This document shows, one piece after another, positions 10,790 through 22,066 of a stretch of 64,000 nucleotides of DNA. This DNA comes from Prostheceraeus crozeri (lineage: Eukaryota > Platyhelminthes > Polycladida > Euryleptidae). Every line of letters begins with the position of its first letter. The first letter of the stretch is position 1. The position numbers were made by a program, and so were the translations under genes. The DNA lies in NCBI GenBank assembly GCA_907163375.1, contig CAJQUW010001694.1:765658-829657 (forward strand), read 5' to 3'. Under the pieces are notes generated by a model. The model saw only the letters and a program-made list of their open reading frames with translations, was not told the DNA's origin and searched no databases.

Positions 10790-12544
10790 GGGGGGGGGTG
10801 GCGCACGTAAACCGCCGGATTTTAAACTTTTATTACTCCTCAAATATTCATCCGATCGTCATGAAATTTCGATTCATACTAGTTTGGAGTATAGGATTTA
10901 TGATGATTATGCCTGTTGTACTGAGAATTGTCAGAAAATTCTGATTCTATTGACCGAATGACATGTAGTAAAATTGACATACCAACAATGTATCTTAACA
11001 TGTAAAATTTAATGATAAACTTTTCTCTTTATTTCCCCCACGTCTTTATCAATAATGACCAAAACGAATTAAGGTAAATGTCATAGAAAACATTTATTAA
11101 ATGAAAAACATAAGAAAAAAGTGCTAGTAGTCATCGAACTTCAACGTGTCCTCCTCCATTCTCGAGGACGGATTCGAGTCGTTTTTGGTAGGCCAGAGCA
11201 GTTTCTCGACACATCTCAGTTGTCACTTCTTGAAATGCTTGTAAGATGCGGTCCTTCAGGTCTTGCATGGATGTTGGCCGTGTATGGTAAACCTTGGACT
11301 TGACAAAACCCCACAAGAAGAAATCGCAAGGCGTCAGGTCAGGTGAACGCGGTGGCCAGGGCATGTTAGGAGATCCACGTCCCATCCATCTGTTAGGCAT
11401 CTTCTTGTTCAACCACTCACGCACAGGAAGTCCCCAGTGTGGAGGTGCACCATCCTGCATGAATATGATGCTCCTGCCTCTTCTGTCCGACTGCACCGCT
11501 GGCCAAAATTCCTCCTGTAGCATCTTGAGATACCGATCCTTGTTGACGGAGGTGTCGAAGAAGAACGGTCCGTAGATACCTGATTGGCTGATTGCCGCCC
11601 AGACGGTGGTGCGTGGCGAGTGCATAGACTCTTGCTTGATCCAGTGAGGGTTCTGGTTGGCCCAATAACGACAATTGTGGCGATTCACACCACCATCCAG
11701 ATGGAAGTGAGCTTCATCGGACCAGGTTAGTTCCACTAAATGGCTCGGGTTGGCTTGGATGCGCTGTAGCTCCTGTTCTGCGAACTCCATTCGGTTTTCC
11801 AGCTCTTCTTCGTGTAATCTCTGCACCACCTGGACCTTGTACGGATGCCATCCATAGTCATGGAGGATGCGCTGGATAGTGCGGCGACTCACTTGAAGCG
11901 CATTAGATGAACGACGGGTAGATGTGCTTGGGTCCTCCTCAAAGTGCTGCACAACTCGTTCCACATTCTGCTCCGTTCGTTCAGAAGATGACCGGTCCCG
12001 CTTGACAGTCACCACACTACCACTGGTCAACAGGTTTGTGTGCCACCGCTTTATGGTACGGGCATCCGGTGCTCTCGCGTTCTTGCCATACTCTGAATGA
12101 TAAAGCCTTTGTACCTCCACTGGACTCTTGAGCCATTCGTAACAAGCCGCGCATTTTGCTCGTCCTGCAACCGAATAATCATCCATTCTTCTATGTTCGA
12201 TTCTTTTCAGATAGTGATTTAATCGTCGAATGGTATTTTGCATGACATGGAAGTAACTGAACAATATTCACTTCAAGACTGCGCACAATTCGTTGTGCAG
12301 AATACGATTCATGTTAAGTTAATTAATTTGATCTAGATTTTCGATGTCAACAAAATGAGTATATGTCATTCGGTCAATAGAATCAGAATTTTCTGACAAT
12401 TCTCAGTACAATCATCATAATCTAGGTATAATCATCATAAATCCTATACTCCAAACTAGTATGAGTCGAAATTTCATGACGATCGGATGAATATTTGAGG
12501 AGTAATAAAAGTTTAAAATCCGGCGGTTTACGTGCGCCACCCTG
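10790..12544 (-). mobile_element. Mariner-like transposon, nearly intact
   Basis: Inverted repeats of about 170 bp (10798-10970 and 12370-12544) enclose one long transposase ORF. The right end is CGTGCGCCACCCTG followed by TA. The left terminus is damaged: a run of about 12 G replaces the expected CA and merges with a G-rich PLE segment. It inserted into the left PLE arm. Confidence 0.9.
11131..12264 (-). CDS. Mariner-like transposase
   Basis: 377 residues with no stop. An N-terminal helix-turn-helix region (KCAACYEWLKSPVEVQRLYH, then RRSSNALQVSRRTIQRIL) is followed by the DDE/D catalytic core: LTWSDEAHFHLDG (first Asp), IIFMQDGAPPHW (second Asp) and PPRSPDLTPCDFFLWG (third acidic residue, Asp). 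The enzyme cuts and rejoins DNA at TA sites. The natural start may be an internal Met near residue 8 or 27. All catalytic residues are present, so the protein could be active, although the damaged left end of the element may prevent mobility. Confidence 0.9.
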   Translation of the reverse strand: MFSYFHVMQNTIRRLNHYLKRIEHRRMDDYSVAGRAKCAACYEWLKSPVEVQRLYHSEYGKNARAPDARTIKRWHTNLLTSGSVVTVKRDRSSSERTEQNVERVVQHFEEDPSTSTRRSSNALQVSRRTIQRILHDYGWHPYKVQVVQRLHEEELENRMEFAEQELQRIQANPSHLVELTWSDEAHFHLDGGVNRHNCRYWANQNPHWIKQESMHSPRTTVWAAISQSGIYGPFFFDTSVNKDRYLKMLQEEFWPAVQSDRRGRSIIFMQDGAPPHWGLPVREWLNKKMPNRWMGRGSPNMPWPPRSPDLTPCDFFLWGFVKSKVYHTRPTSMQDLKDRILQAFQEVTTEMCRETALAYQKRLESVLENGGGHVEVR

Positions 12545-12545
12545 T

Positions 12546-13083
12546 ATATCATCCAAAGGAGAAAATGAAACAACAAAAATATCATCAATATATCTTTTCC
12601 AGAAAATAAAACGTGATGGATCAACAGATAGAATTTGCCTCTCTACATGAAACATGTAAACAATCGCTAAAATAGGGGATAAATTATTTCCCATAGCTAA
12701 TCCTGAATTTTGTTTGTAGAATCGACCCTTAAAGAAAATGGTGTCCGTAGTTACAGCCAATTTCAAAAGTTTTGTAAAATCAGACTCATTGATAGACGAT
12801 AAAGAGGTAGACATTTTATGTTCTTTGAAAAAACTTGTTACAATGGAAAATACATCATTAGAACCAGATAAAGGTATAGAGTCATAAAAATTTGTAACGT
12901 CAAAAGATCCGTAGAAAAATGGTTTAGAGTAATCAATTGAAGCATCCATAATTGAGTTTAAAAATGTAAAAGTGTCTTTCAAATGCGTAGATACAAAATT
13001 CAGAAGGGGGAGTAAAAAATGTGCTAAAAATCTTGAAAGACTAGTTGCCGGAGTGTCTACCGCAGAAATCAGAGGTCTACCTT
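12546..13083 (-). pseudogene. PLE RT core piece (left arm)
   Basis: Minus-strand frame with FDVTNFYDSIP, GLAMGNNLSPILA and RYIDDIFVVSFSP, identical to the right-arm RT. It ends at the mariner insertion. Confidence 0.85.
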
Positions 13084-13309
13084 TGATTTATTATCATACT
13101 GACGTGTCACTTCCAGATGATGTACAACAATGTATATCGTCTATACATGATAAAATAATAGACATTACCTCTAAATCAAAAATCCCTGTGAATCCCTGTC
13201 TAATGACTCTAAAATAATCAAAAGCATTAAAGCTATTCCTGATATTAGAATTCTGCCATCGGACAAGACAAAGAGAATTATAGCGATCGATGATTGTAAA
13301 TATGAACAT

Positions 13310-14299
13310 TTGAGCTACCCACACTTAGAAAATTATGATGAAAAACCACACGTTTTACCGAGCACAGCTCAGAAGTTGTTCAATAAAGAAATAACTAGTA
13401 TTGCATCTAGGCAGAGTAATGAGATGAAAACTGTCCTACTAAAATTGAAATGTAGCGACCCTATCCCCAGTCAATTGACAATCTTGCCTATAGATCACAA
13501 ATCACCCCTCAAAGGTAGACCTCTGATTTCTGCGGTAGACACTCCGGCAACTAGTCTTTCAAGATTTTTAGCACATTTTTTACTCCCCCTTCTGAATTTT
13601 GTATCTACGCATTTGAAAGACACTTTTACATTTTTAAACTCAATTATGGATGCTTCAATTGATTACTCTAAACCATTTTTCTACGGATCTTTTGACGTTA
13701 CAAATTTTTATGACTCTATACCTTTATCTGGTTCTAATGATGTATTTTCCATTGTAACAAGTTTTTTCAAAGAACATAAAATGTCTACCTCTTTATCGTC
13801 TATCAATGAGTCTGATTTTACAAAACTTTTGAAATTGGCTGTAACTACGGACACCATTTTCTTTAAGGGTCGATTCTACAAACAAAATTCAGGATTAGCT
13901 ATGGGAAATAATTTATCCCCTATTTTAGCGATTGTTTACATGTTTCATGTAGAGAGGCAAATTCTATCTGTTGATCCATCACGTTTTATTTTCTGGAAAA
14001 GATATATTGATGATATTTTTGTTGTTTCATTTTCTCCTTTGGATGATATACTTCCTGAGTTGAATAGCATAAATAATTCTATTCAGTTTACTGTTGAGTA
14101 CCCCGAAAATGCTAGTATTTCATTTTTGGACACAAAAGTTTCTTTCGCGAATAATTCGTGTTTAAGTTCGTTTTATTCTAAATTCACCCACAGTGGTCAT
14201 CTGTTACCATGGGATAGCTTCGTACCTTTAATTAGAAAGATTAATTTGATGAGAAATGAATGTTTACGAGTTCATCGAAATTGTACCACCTCTACATAG
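13310..14299 (+). pseudogene. PLE reverse transcriptase (right arm)
   Basis: 329 residues that include the RT fingers (LTILPIDHKSPLKGRPLISA), motif A FDVTNFYDSIP, motif B GLAMGNNLSPILA, motif C WKRYIDDIFVV and the following SFLDTKV. The chain ends prematurely just before the linker to the endonuclease. A shorter copy of the 5' end is at 22067-22315 and 23848-23960. Confidence 0.88.
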
Positions 14300-14506
14300 A
14301 GTGAAAAGGGTATATCTTTTGTCAAACATCGTTTTATTTCTAATGGATATCCCAAATGTTTAGTTAACAAGTATATAACAACTTCTGTTCCTTCATTTCA
14401 TACTCGTACACGTACTAACCAAGAAAAGCAAGCGTATGTTCGTATTCCTTTTATCAATGAAAATCAAGCAAGACAAATTCGTTCTGAATTAAATAAAATT
14501 CCAATT

Positions 14507-14899
14507 TTGAAAGTGAAACCTGTGTTTGTAACTCCACCATCATCAGTTCGCCAAATCAAGAAGAAAGAAAGTATTCCATGCAATAAGTCTTGTTTATGTA
14601 ATAACAGCAATTTATGTTTTTTGAAAAATGTTGTATATAAAATCACTTGCAACAAATGTCAACAGACTTATATTGGTGAAACTCAGTGCACTATGAGGAA
14701 GCGAATTTTAGAACATTTAAATAGCAAAATAAGTCTTGTACACCAGCATTTTCATTTGAAGCATCAATTAAATCCATCAGCTTGTGACATCAAAATAGAA
14801 ATTTTACAGAAGTTTTTTGCCAATGTCTATGAACGTAAAGTCTGCGAGAGAAATTTCATCAAATCTCAAAGACCCAGTATTAATGTTATGTACAATTGA
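14507..14899 (+). pseudogene. PLE GIY-YIG endonuclease (right arm)
   Basis: Same 130-residue domain as in the left arm, with YKITCNKCQQTYIGETQ and the RKRILEH helix. It is separated from the RT by a stop and a frame change near 14300. Confidence 0.85.
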
Positions 14900-15139
14900 T
14901 AACTACGACATTCTTTCCATATCTTGTCCATTTTTACATAGCGTCTGTTTTTTGTATCAGCGTGTATAAATTTTAGATATGATGACTTAGTTAGATTAGT
15001 TTCCTTCTTTCCTTTTTGCTTGGTTTAAGATTGTTGTTACTTTTGGATTGAAAAAGACTTTTGTCGAAAGCTTTCCAATACATGTTTTTATTGACCTCGT
15101 CTTCTTTTTCTTTAAAATAATTCAGGTCAATGGTGAACC

Positions 15140-15145
<6 letters not shown>

Positions 15146-15188
<43 letters not shown>
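15146..15188. repeat. (TA)n microsatellite
   Basis: A TA run of about 43 bp between two PLE lineages. Confidence 0.9.
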
Positions 15189-15191
<3 letters not shown>

Positions 15192-15265
15192 AATTAGAGG
15201 ACTTTACTATTGGTGTATAGTGCTCAATACTGAAAGAGCTAAGTAGATGGTGAAGTTAGAACAAC

Positions 15266-15336
15266 ATTTATTGTATGTAACTCGAAGTTTCACGGACTGT
15301 AATAAGATTACAACCGATCATCAGACATCAATAAAT
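15266..15336 (-). ncRNA. Hammerhead ribozyme with long stem I
   Basis: On the minus strand an eight-pair outer stem (ATTTATTG/CAATAAAT) and a four-pair inner stem (ATGT/ACAT), with a one-base bulge between them, close the motif. Inside are CTGATGA, a long stem II (TTGTAAT/ATTACAG) and GAAAC, with GUU before stem I. This is the best-paired hammerhead in the window and fits a PLE terminal repeat. Confidence 0.7.
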
Positions 15337-15407
15337 ATAGAAAAAATTTCAAAGTAGAAGTCATGTTATGCTTGATATAGAATTCAAAAAGCATACTCGT
15401 AGTTGTA

Positions 15408-16445
15408 TCATAGCTCCGAGAGTAAAAACTTTCTTCGATGTCTACATGTGGAGATTATTTCATTTTTCTTATTGATCAATGTCTCAGATTTTGCCACAGC
15501 GATATGATATTTTTCAGTTAGAGACAAACTGCAATGTCGATTCCCAATTTTATATGGCTTACATTTCTCCATGATTTTCCACTTGATGTTAAATTGTTTG
15601 TTTCCTTCTTTCAATTTCCATATATAATTTGATAGTGATGTTTCATGCTTGTACTTCTCATTATTAAATGATTTGATGTGATTATGATATCTTCCTTTAA
15701 AATTACCTTCACACAAGCCAAAATATACTTTTTCTGAATTTCCTGATTTTACTATGACTTTGTATACCACGCAACTTTGTAGACAATTTCCTTGCAAAGG
15801 GCACTGCTCTTTACTTCTACAGCTACATTTTCTTTGACTTTCTTGAGAAGTTTGATTCCGTTTTTTGGTTTGTTCATTTTTCTCAACTTTCGAATTATTC
15901 AAAATTTTGGAATTGTGACTTTTTATAATTGATTGCATGTTGTTCATACAGCTGTAACTCAGTTTCACGTTATTTTTGTTAAATAGGCAGTGATGCTTGT
16001 GATTCGGAGGAAAATGTTTTTGAATCAAAGACAAGAAAATTCTTCCGATGTTTGTTTTCACAATCAGGTTATATGGCGGATTGAACCAAATAATTTTTCT
16101 TTTTCTGTAAGGTTTCGTTTCATCATTGGGGTTGTAACTTAAGTAATGTGAAAAACGACTTTGATCCAACGCATTTTGGTAAATTGGCTTCGCTTTATCA
16201 AATTCAGTTTTGCTGCATGAAAAATTCGACAATCGATTTTCAATCATTTTTGGAACTTGTTCTATGATAGATTTCGGATGATTGGAGTCAGCATGAATGT
16301 AAAGTAATTCATCATTTGGTTTGTTATAGGGACGAAATGTGTTCGATTGTAAAATATGTCTTGATATATTCAAACTTTCCATCTGAAGATTAATTGATAT
16401 ATTCAAAACTTTCCATCTGAAAATTACAGTTGATTGCAACATCAA
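15408..16445 (-). pseudogene. PLE C-terminal GIY-YIG protein (left arm)
   Basis: Open over 345 residues. An RT thumb-like region (KTNIGRIFLSLIQKHFP) is followed by a Cys cluster (CSCRSKEQCPLQGNC), then the GIY-YIG-like core CVVYKVIVKSG...VYFGLCEG with the FKGRYHNHIKSF helix and SLSNYIWKLKEG. In this subtype FGL replaces YIG. The RT palm is absent, so this is a 5'-truncated PLE. The first residues lie in the palindrome spacer and are not PLE. Confidence 0.75.
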
Positions 16446-17412
16446 ATCAACTGACTACTTAGACGTCTTTTTTGATTTACAATCAAACACATTTCGTCCC
16501 TATAACAAACCAAATGATGAATTACTTTACATTCATACTGACTCCAATCACCCGAAATCTATCATAGAACAAGTTCTAAAAATGATTGAAAATCGATTGT
16601 CGAATTTTTCATGCAGCAAAACTGAATTTGATAAAGCGAAGCCAATTTACCAAAATGCGTTGGATCAAAGTCGTTTTTCACATTACTTAAGTTACAACCC
16701 CAATGATGAAACGAAACCTTACAGAAAAAGAAACATTATTTGGTTCAATCCGCCATATAACCTGATTGTGAAAACAAACATCGGAAGAATTTTCTTGTCT
16801 TTGATTCAAAAACATTTTCCTCCGAATCACAAGCATCACTGCCTATTTAACAAAAATAACGTGAAACTGAGTTACAGCTGTATGAACAACATGCAATCAA
16901 TTATAAAAAGTCACAATTCCAAAATTTTGAATAATTCGAAAGTTGAGAAAAATGAACAAACCAAAAAACGGAATCAAACTTCTCAAGAAAGTCAAAGAAA
17001 ATGTAGCTGTAGAAGTAAAGAGCAGTGCCCTTTGCAAGGAAATTGTCTACAAAGTTGCGTGGTATACAAAGTCATAGTAAAATCAGGAAATTCAGAAAAA
17101 GTATATTTTGGCTTGTGTGAAGGTAATTTTAAAGGAAGATATCATAATCACATCAAATCATTTAATAATGAGAAGTACAAGCATGAAACATCACTATCAA
17201 ATTATATATGGAAATTGAAAGAAGGAAACAAACAATTTAACATCAAGTGGAAAATCATGGAGAAATGTAAGCCATATAAAATTGGGAATCGACATTGCAG
17301 TTTGTCTCTAACTGAAAAATATCATATCGCTGTGGCAAAATCTGAGACATTGATCAATAAGAAAAATGAAATAATCTCCACATGTAGACATCGAAGAAAG
17401 TTTTTACTTTTT
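15416..17412. repeat. Near-perfect palindrome of PLE endonuclease copies
   Basis: Arms 15416-16349 and 16479-17412 are almost identical inverted copies, about 934 bp each, around a spacer of about 130 bp. The spacer holds a short tandem duplication (TTGATATATTCAAA...CTTTCCATCTGAA, twice). Each arm encodes the same GIY-YIG-bearing protein. Such arms can form a large hairpin. Confidence 0.88.
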
Positions 17413-17418
17413 CTTTAA
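16582..17418 (+). pseudogene. PLE C-terminal GIY-YIG protein (right arm)
   Basis: 278 residues, near-identical to the left-arm protein (one visible Lys/Asn difference, KRK against KRN). It has the same Cys cluster and VYFGLCEG core. It is truncated at 17412, where it abuts a different PLE in inverted orientation. Confidence 0.75.
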
Positions 17419-17419
17419 A

Positions 17420-19655
17420 TTGTTGTGCATCGAACATGTTATCCTGTTTAAATTTGTTGTGTATCCAATATAGTTGGCATTGTTACAAATACCTTCCGGG
17501 CATGTATACTGGTAGACAACATTGTTGTTCGACTGAAATTTATCCAATTTTGTTTTCATCGCGTTCACTAATTTGTGGTTCTTATAATAGATCATCAGTT
17601 TAATTTTTGAATCAGAATCTTTTGTTTGTGTGTTGTCATTGACTATCTTCAACAACCGTTTTTCTTCAATCAAGTGGTTCGAAGTCAATTGGCCTTTAAA
17701 AAAGAATACAACGCTTTTCATTTCTTCTTTGGTTTTTATATTCTTAAATCTGTTCAATAGTAAATTGAGTTGTTTGTCGATAATACTGATGGGATATTTG
17801 TTATTCGTTAGGATTCTCTTGACTTTGCTAATTTCATCATTAAATGAATTCCAATCTGAGCAAATTTGTAGTGCTTGATCACTGATGATTTGTATCTGTC
17901 CGTTGTGAATGATTTGAAATCTAAGCAAGAGTTTGATGCTGTTGATTTTCGATAGATTGAAAAACTGAGAATATTATCTCGTTTAATGTTGACATCTAAG
18001 AAGCTGATTGATGTCAAACTCACACTCAAAAGTAAAATCGAGTACTGATTCTTTTTTCATCTCTTTAATTATTCGCTCAAGTTGACTTATTTCGTTCACG
18101 GTAATGAAAGTATCGTCGACATACCTATAGTAAGCGGAGGGAAGATCAGTACTTGGAAGTTTTTCAAATAACCTGTTTTCAATTTCCGCCATGTAATAGT
18201 TTGCGTATGTTGGGCCAAGCGGTGAACCCATTGAAACTCCATCGATTTGTGTGTAGATATTCTCTTTCCATATGAACGGTGTTTGAGTTGTGCAGATGAG
18301 ACGAAGTCTTTTCAAAGTTTCTTTTGGTATTTTCGGTGGGGGTTTACTCGGATGATGATAAACTCTTTGCAAGATTAAATCCGTTGTTTCAATGACTGGG
18401 ACATTTGTAAATAAGCTCACAACGTCTATAGATGCCATGATGCATTCATTCAAATTCTGATGTGTACTTGCTCGGGATACAAAGTCAAAAGAGGATGTTG
18501 TGACAAATGAATGATTACAATAGGGTTTGATAAGAGTATCGAGACATTGACTTATTTCATGGGTCACTGAACCTACCATGGAGTTGATAGGCCTTAGTGG
18601 TAGATTATTCTGATTCTTAAGAATTTTCGGCAGTCCGTACAAGAACCCAGGCTTGAAATAGCCGACTAATTTTGACATCTTGATATTGTTCCGTTCGTTA
18701 TTGATTATTTCAGTCAACTCGCGTTTTATGGTTTCAGTTTTGCTTTCTTCAATTTTGAGAATTTTGACTCCTCTACAATAATAGCATCAAGTTTACGATT
18801 ATAGTCTGCTCTATCCATAATAACTGTTTTCCCGCCCTTGTCTGCTTTTTTTATCACAATGGTTGTATTCGATTTCAAATTCTTTAAGGCTTCTTGTTCA
18901 CCTTTTGTCATTGGGTTTTTACTGCGATCTTTCGTATTTGTGTACGCAAAACTCTTCAAATCCGCTTTTAATTTTTCTTCGTTGGTTATCTTTATTTCTT
19001 TGTCGAAATCCGATCTTTTTAAAGATGAAAACAATTTTTCAACTTCAACTTTCTTTTCCAATTTATTGTAAATTGGCTTCAAATTTTAATCCATTCCTTT
19101 CTGGAGAAAGGAATGCTCGTCAGCATTCAGTTTATGTCTTGATAGATTAATAATTCTGTCTTCCTCTGATGGCATTAAAACCTCTGAACCATACAAATTC
19201 TTTAACTTTTTCAAATGTTTCATCTATATTGTGTCAGAAACAGAATTCGCAATTCTAAGCATAAAATACATTATGCTAAGAAATTTGAATTCGGAACTGA
19301 ACATCGCTCGTAATTATATATATATATACATGTATATTTTTGTTTGTAAGTTTTTTATCTCAAGGCCTACAAGGCTTGATTGAAATTTTTCTGCTAATTT
19401 GTGATGTTCTTTGTGTTGATTCTTTTTACTGATCTTCGTATAATTTGGTAATAAATTGTTTTCTTCACATGTGATGTTAAATTGAATGTCTTTTTCCAAT
19501 TTGATACATTTATTCAGTAGTTTCTCTGTTCTTCTATATTGTTGTAATTCTGCTGTTGTCAATGTTTTGATGATGATGAGTGAGTACCATTTTATTGCAA
19601 AATATTTGCATTTTATTGACGGCGACGTTTCGGTCTTCTGTACATAGACTATTTT
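17420..19655 (-). mobile_element. PLE of a further lineage, decayed
   Basis: Minus-strand PLE. In reading order it has an N-terminal helical region (19314-19655, EKDIQFNITCEENNLLPNY), a second N-terminal part (18726-19082, IVIKKADKGGKTVIMDRADY), the RT (17983-18717) and a truncated GIY-YIG (VVYQYTCPEGICNN...YIGYTTN, near 17440-17530). At its 5' edge (about 19620-19650) a PLE end motif GACCGAAACGTCG resembles a decayed hammerhead. Frames are broken in several places. Confidence 0.8.
17983..18717 (-). pseudogene. PLE reverse transcriptase
   Basis: PGFLYGLPKILK and LPLRPINSMVGS (fingers), SIDVVSLFTNVP (motif A), QIDGVSMGSPLGP (motif B) and YYRYVDDTFITV (motif C). The motif set is more canonical than in the 13310 lineage and closer to the 666 copy. 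Upstream and downstream parts are in other frames. Confidence 0.85.
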
Positions 19656-19895
19656 CAAGCTAACATATTAACAAAATGATGAGCTGTGGTTGAAATTCAA
19701 AAAGTCTCAACCAAAATGCTATACAGAAAGCTCAAAGATATAAAACTGGATGTAGGTTACATGTTCATAGTTTTTCAGGGAGGATTTGATGACATATTGA
19801 AGTTGTGAAAGAATAGAAATCAAGAAATGATATTTAAGTGTCTTGTTAATCCCTTTTTAGTATATATATCTATATATATTTTTAGTATATATATA

Positions 19896-21090
19896 CAGTA
19901 TACTCATTGACGTAATTAATGAAACAAACTATCATTGGCTTGAATTGAAGTTTGTTTCATTTTTTTCTCAGGTATGATGCAATATCTCGCTTTCTATGTA
20001 TTACCATTCAACACATTAGAGAATGGAGAAGGATCTATGGTGGTCAAATTTCAAATTTTGACATCGATACAACTGTCACAATTGCTTTTACAGATTGAAC
20101 ATAAACGTGAACTGAAATCCAGCTTTTGTAAAATAAAATGGCACACGATCAGTTTACCAGAGGTATGGCTATTGGAATGATTCGTTGTGGTAGAAGTTGT
20201 GCGAGTGTTGCCGAAGAGCTGCAACTATCGAGAGTCGTTGTTTGGAGGGGGTGGTGTCGATGGAAAGCAGAAGGAGATGTTAAAAAGAAGAAGGGATCTG
20301 GTCGACCAAGAAAGTCAGACGCACGTCTACTTTTAGCTGCAAAGAGGAATGGATTTGTGTCAGTCCCAAAGCTAGTCGTACACTGGAAGAGTGCCTCAAA
20401 TATAGACTGTAGCGTTCGAACGGCTTACCGAAGATTGCAAGAAGCTGGAATTCAATCGCGACGACCAGCTGTCCTAATTCCATTGAGTTTTGAGCACCGC
20501 AGAAGACGAGTTGCCTGGTGTGATGCCCATCGCTCATGGAATGACCATCACTGGCAGAAAGTTTTGTGGACCGATGAATCGAGATTCACTCTGGATTTCA
20601 ATGACGGTCGTGTCAGAGTGCATCGTCTTCCAGGTGAACGCTTTGCCCCATGCTGTATTAAAGAACACGACAGATATGGTGGTGGAAGTGTTATGCTGTG
20701 GGGTGGCATTTGGCATGGTGGACGAACGACAGCAGTCATCATCAAAGGCACGTTGACTGGAGAGAGGTATCCCAATGAAATTGTGCTTCCTGTTGTTGCC
20801 CCAGTGGTCAGGGTGGAGGATCTCGTCTTCCAAGACGACAACGCAAGACCACATCGCTCCTCGGCTGTCATTGACACTGTTAGGAGATTGAATATTCAAA
20901 CCCTTGACTGGCCTGCACGCTCACCTGACTTGTCACCCATTGAACAAGTCTGGGACGAGCTTGGGCGGCGAGTGAGAGACCGCTATTCACCTCCATCAGT
21001 GTCCCTGAAGATTCTCTCTGAAAGACTGACAGAGCAGTGGCTTCTCCTTGAAACATCCTTCATTCAGAAACTTTGTGAAACCTTATTGCA
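19896..21090 (+). mobile_element. Tc1-like transposon, 3'-truncated
   Basis: The left end starts TACAGTATACTCATTGACG next to a TA tract. No matching inverted copy is seen on the right, and the transposase loses family similarity after about 21085, so the right end is missing. Confidence 0.75.
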
Positions 21091-21142
21091 TTCAGTTTCG
21101 CTGTATATATTTGGTAACTCTATAGGGCCGAATGCTTCCTAG
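20138..21142 (+). pseudogene. Tc1-type DD34E transposase
   Basis: A paired-like helix-turn-helix N-terminus (SVAEELQLSRVVVWRGWCRW, GSGRPRKS) precedes the catalytic core: KVLWTDESRFTLD (first Asp), VFQDDNARPHRS (second Asp), and ARSPDLSPIEQVWDELGRR (catalytic Glu). All three acidic residues are present. The last about 20 residues are foreign and replace the normal end, so the ORF looks open but is truncated. Confidence 0.85.
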
Positions 21143-21316
21143 ATATCTATTTTGAATATCTAGTCATGATCTTGTCCTAGTGGTAGAAATGAATGATGCT
21201 CAAAAAAAATGTTTTTCATATATCTACGTTTTTTATCCTGAACTGCAATATGCCAAACCGGCATATAGTGGTTCAATATTTTAACTAAGGAAGATATACG
21301 AACCTAAACACAATGC

Positions 21317-21401
21317 ATATATTACCTTTCAAATGATCATCCTAAATCGTCTGGCGCTACGCGCCGACGATTTAGGCTGTCATTTGAAAGGTAATATATC
21401 T
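21317..21401. repeat. 85-bp near-perfect palindrome
   Basis: The arms contain ATATTACCTTTCAAATGA and CCTAAATCGTC and meet at a GGCGC-TAC-GCGCC centre. The outer left arm continues directly from Tc1-flanking DNA, and the right arm directly enters a PLE endonuclease fragment. It could form a long hairpin. It may be a tiny foldback element or an inverted-duplication junction. Confidence 0.8.
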
Positions 21402-21402
21402 T

Positions 21403-21919
21403 CATTAATACTGGATCTTTGAGATTGGATGAAATTTCTCTCGCAGACTTTACGTTCACAGACATTGGCAAAAACCTTCTGTAAAATTTCTATTTTGATG
21501 TCACAAGCTGATGGATTTAATTGATGTTTCACATGAAAATGCTGGTGTACAAGACCTATTTTGCTATTTAAATGTTCTAAAATTCGTTTCCTCATAGTGC
21601 ACTTAGTTTCACCAATATAAGTCTGTTGACATTTGTTGCAAGTGATTTTATATACAACATTTTTCAAAAAACATAAATTGCTGTTATTACATAAACAAGA
21701 CTTATTGCATGGAATGCTTTCTTTCTTCTTGATTTGGCGAACTAATGATGGTGGAGTTACAAACACAGGTTTCACTTTCAAAATTGGAATTTTATTTAAT
21801 TCAGAACGAATTTGTCTTGCTTGATTTTCATTGATAAAAGGAATACGAACATACGCTTGCTTTTCTTGGTTAGTACGCGAATATATACGAATAAATAACT
21901 TCATCATTGGATGATTCAC
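21403..21919 (-). pseudogene. PLE GIY-YIG endonuclease fragment
   Basis: Third copy of the family at 9992 and 14507: NQEKQAYVRIPFINENQARQ, then SCLCNNSNLCFL, YKITCNKCQQTYIGETK and RKRILEH. Several substitutions relative to the other copies mark it as a separate insertion. The RT is missing. Confidence 0.85.
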
Positions 21920-22066
21920 TCTTGAATAAATTTTCTTCAGGAGTAGAATGAATAGGAATAGCTCGATTCACAAATTGCTCCATATCACATTCATCACTAC
22001 TGATTACGTTACCTTCAGATACACCATCTTTATCAGAAACGTTATTCTCTGAATTTTCTATCAACA

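Larger units (their letters stand above)
9776..13083 (-). mobile_element. PLE, left arm of a head-to-head palindrome (cut by a mariner)
   Basis: Minus-strand PLE almost identical to the plus-strand copy at 13500-15130. In reading order it holds an RT core piece (12546-13083), the mariner insertion, an RT tail (10592-10790), and a GIY-YIG endonuclease (9992-10384). About 50 bp of the PLE were lost at the insertion. The near identity of the arms suggests that the palindrome is recent. Confidence 0.85.
13084..15130 (+). mobile_element. PLE, right arm of the palindrome
   Basis: Plus-strand PLE with 5' sequence unique to this arm (13084-13510), then RT (13310-14299), a short interrupted linker and GIY-YIG (14507-14899), then a 3' terminal sequence ending in the pattern TTGAAAAAGAC...GTCGAAAGC (about 15050-15075), which resembles a decayed hammerhead. 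The linker has a stop and a frame change, so the ORF is broken between RT and endonuclease. Confidence 0.85.
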
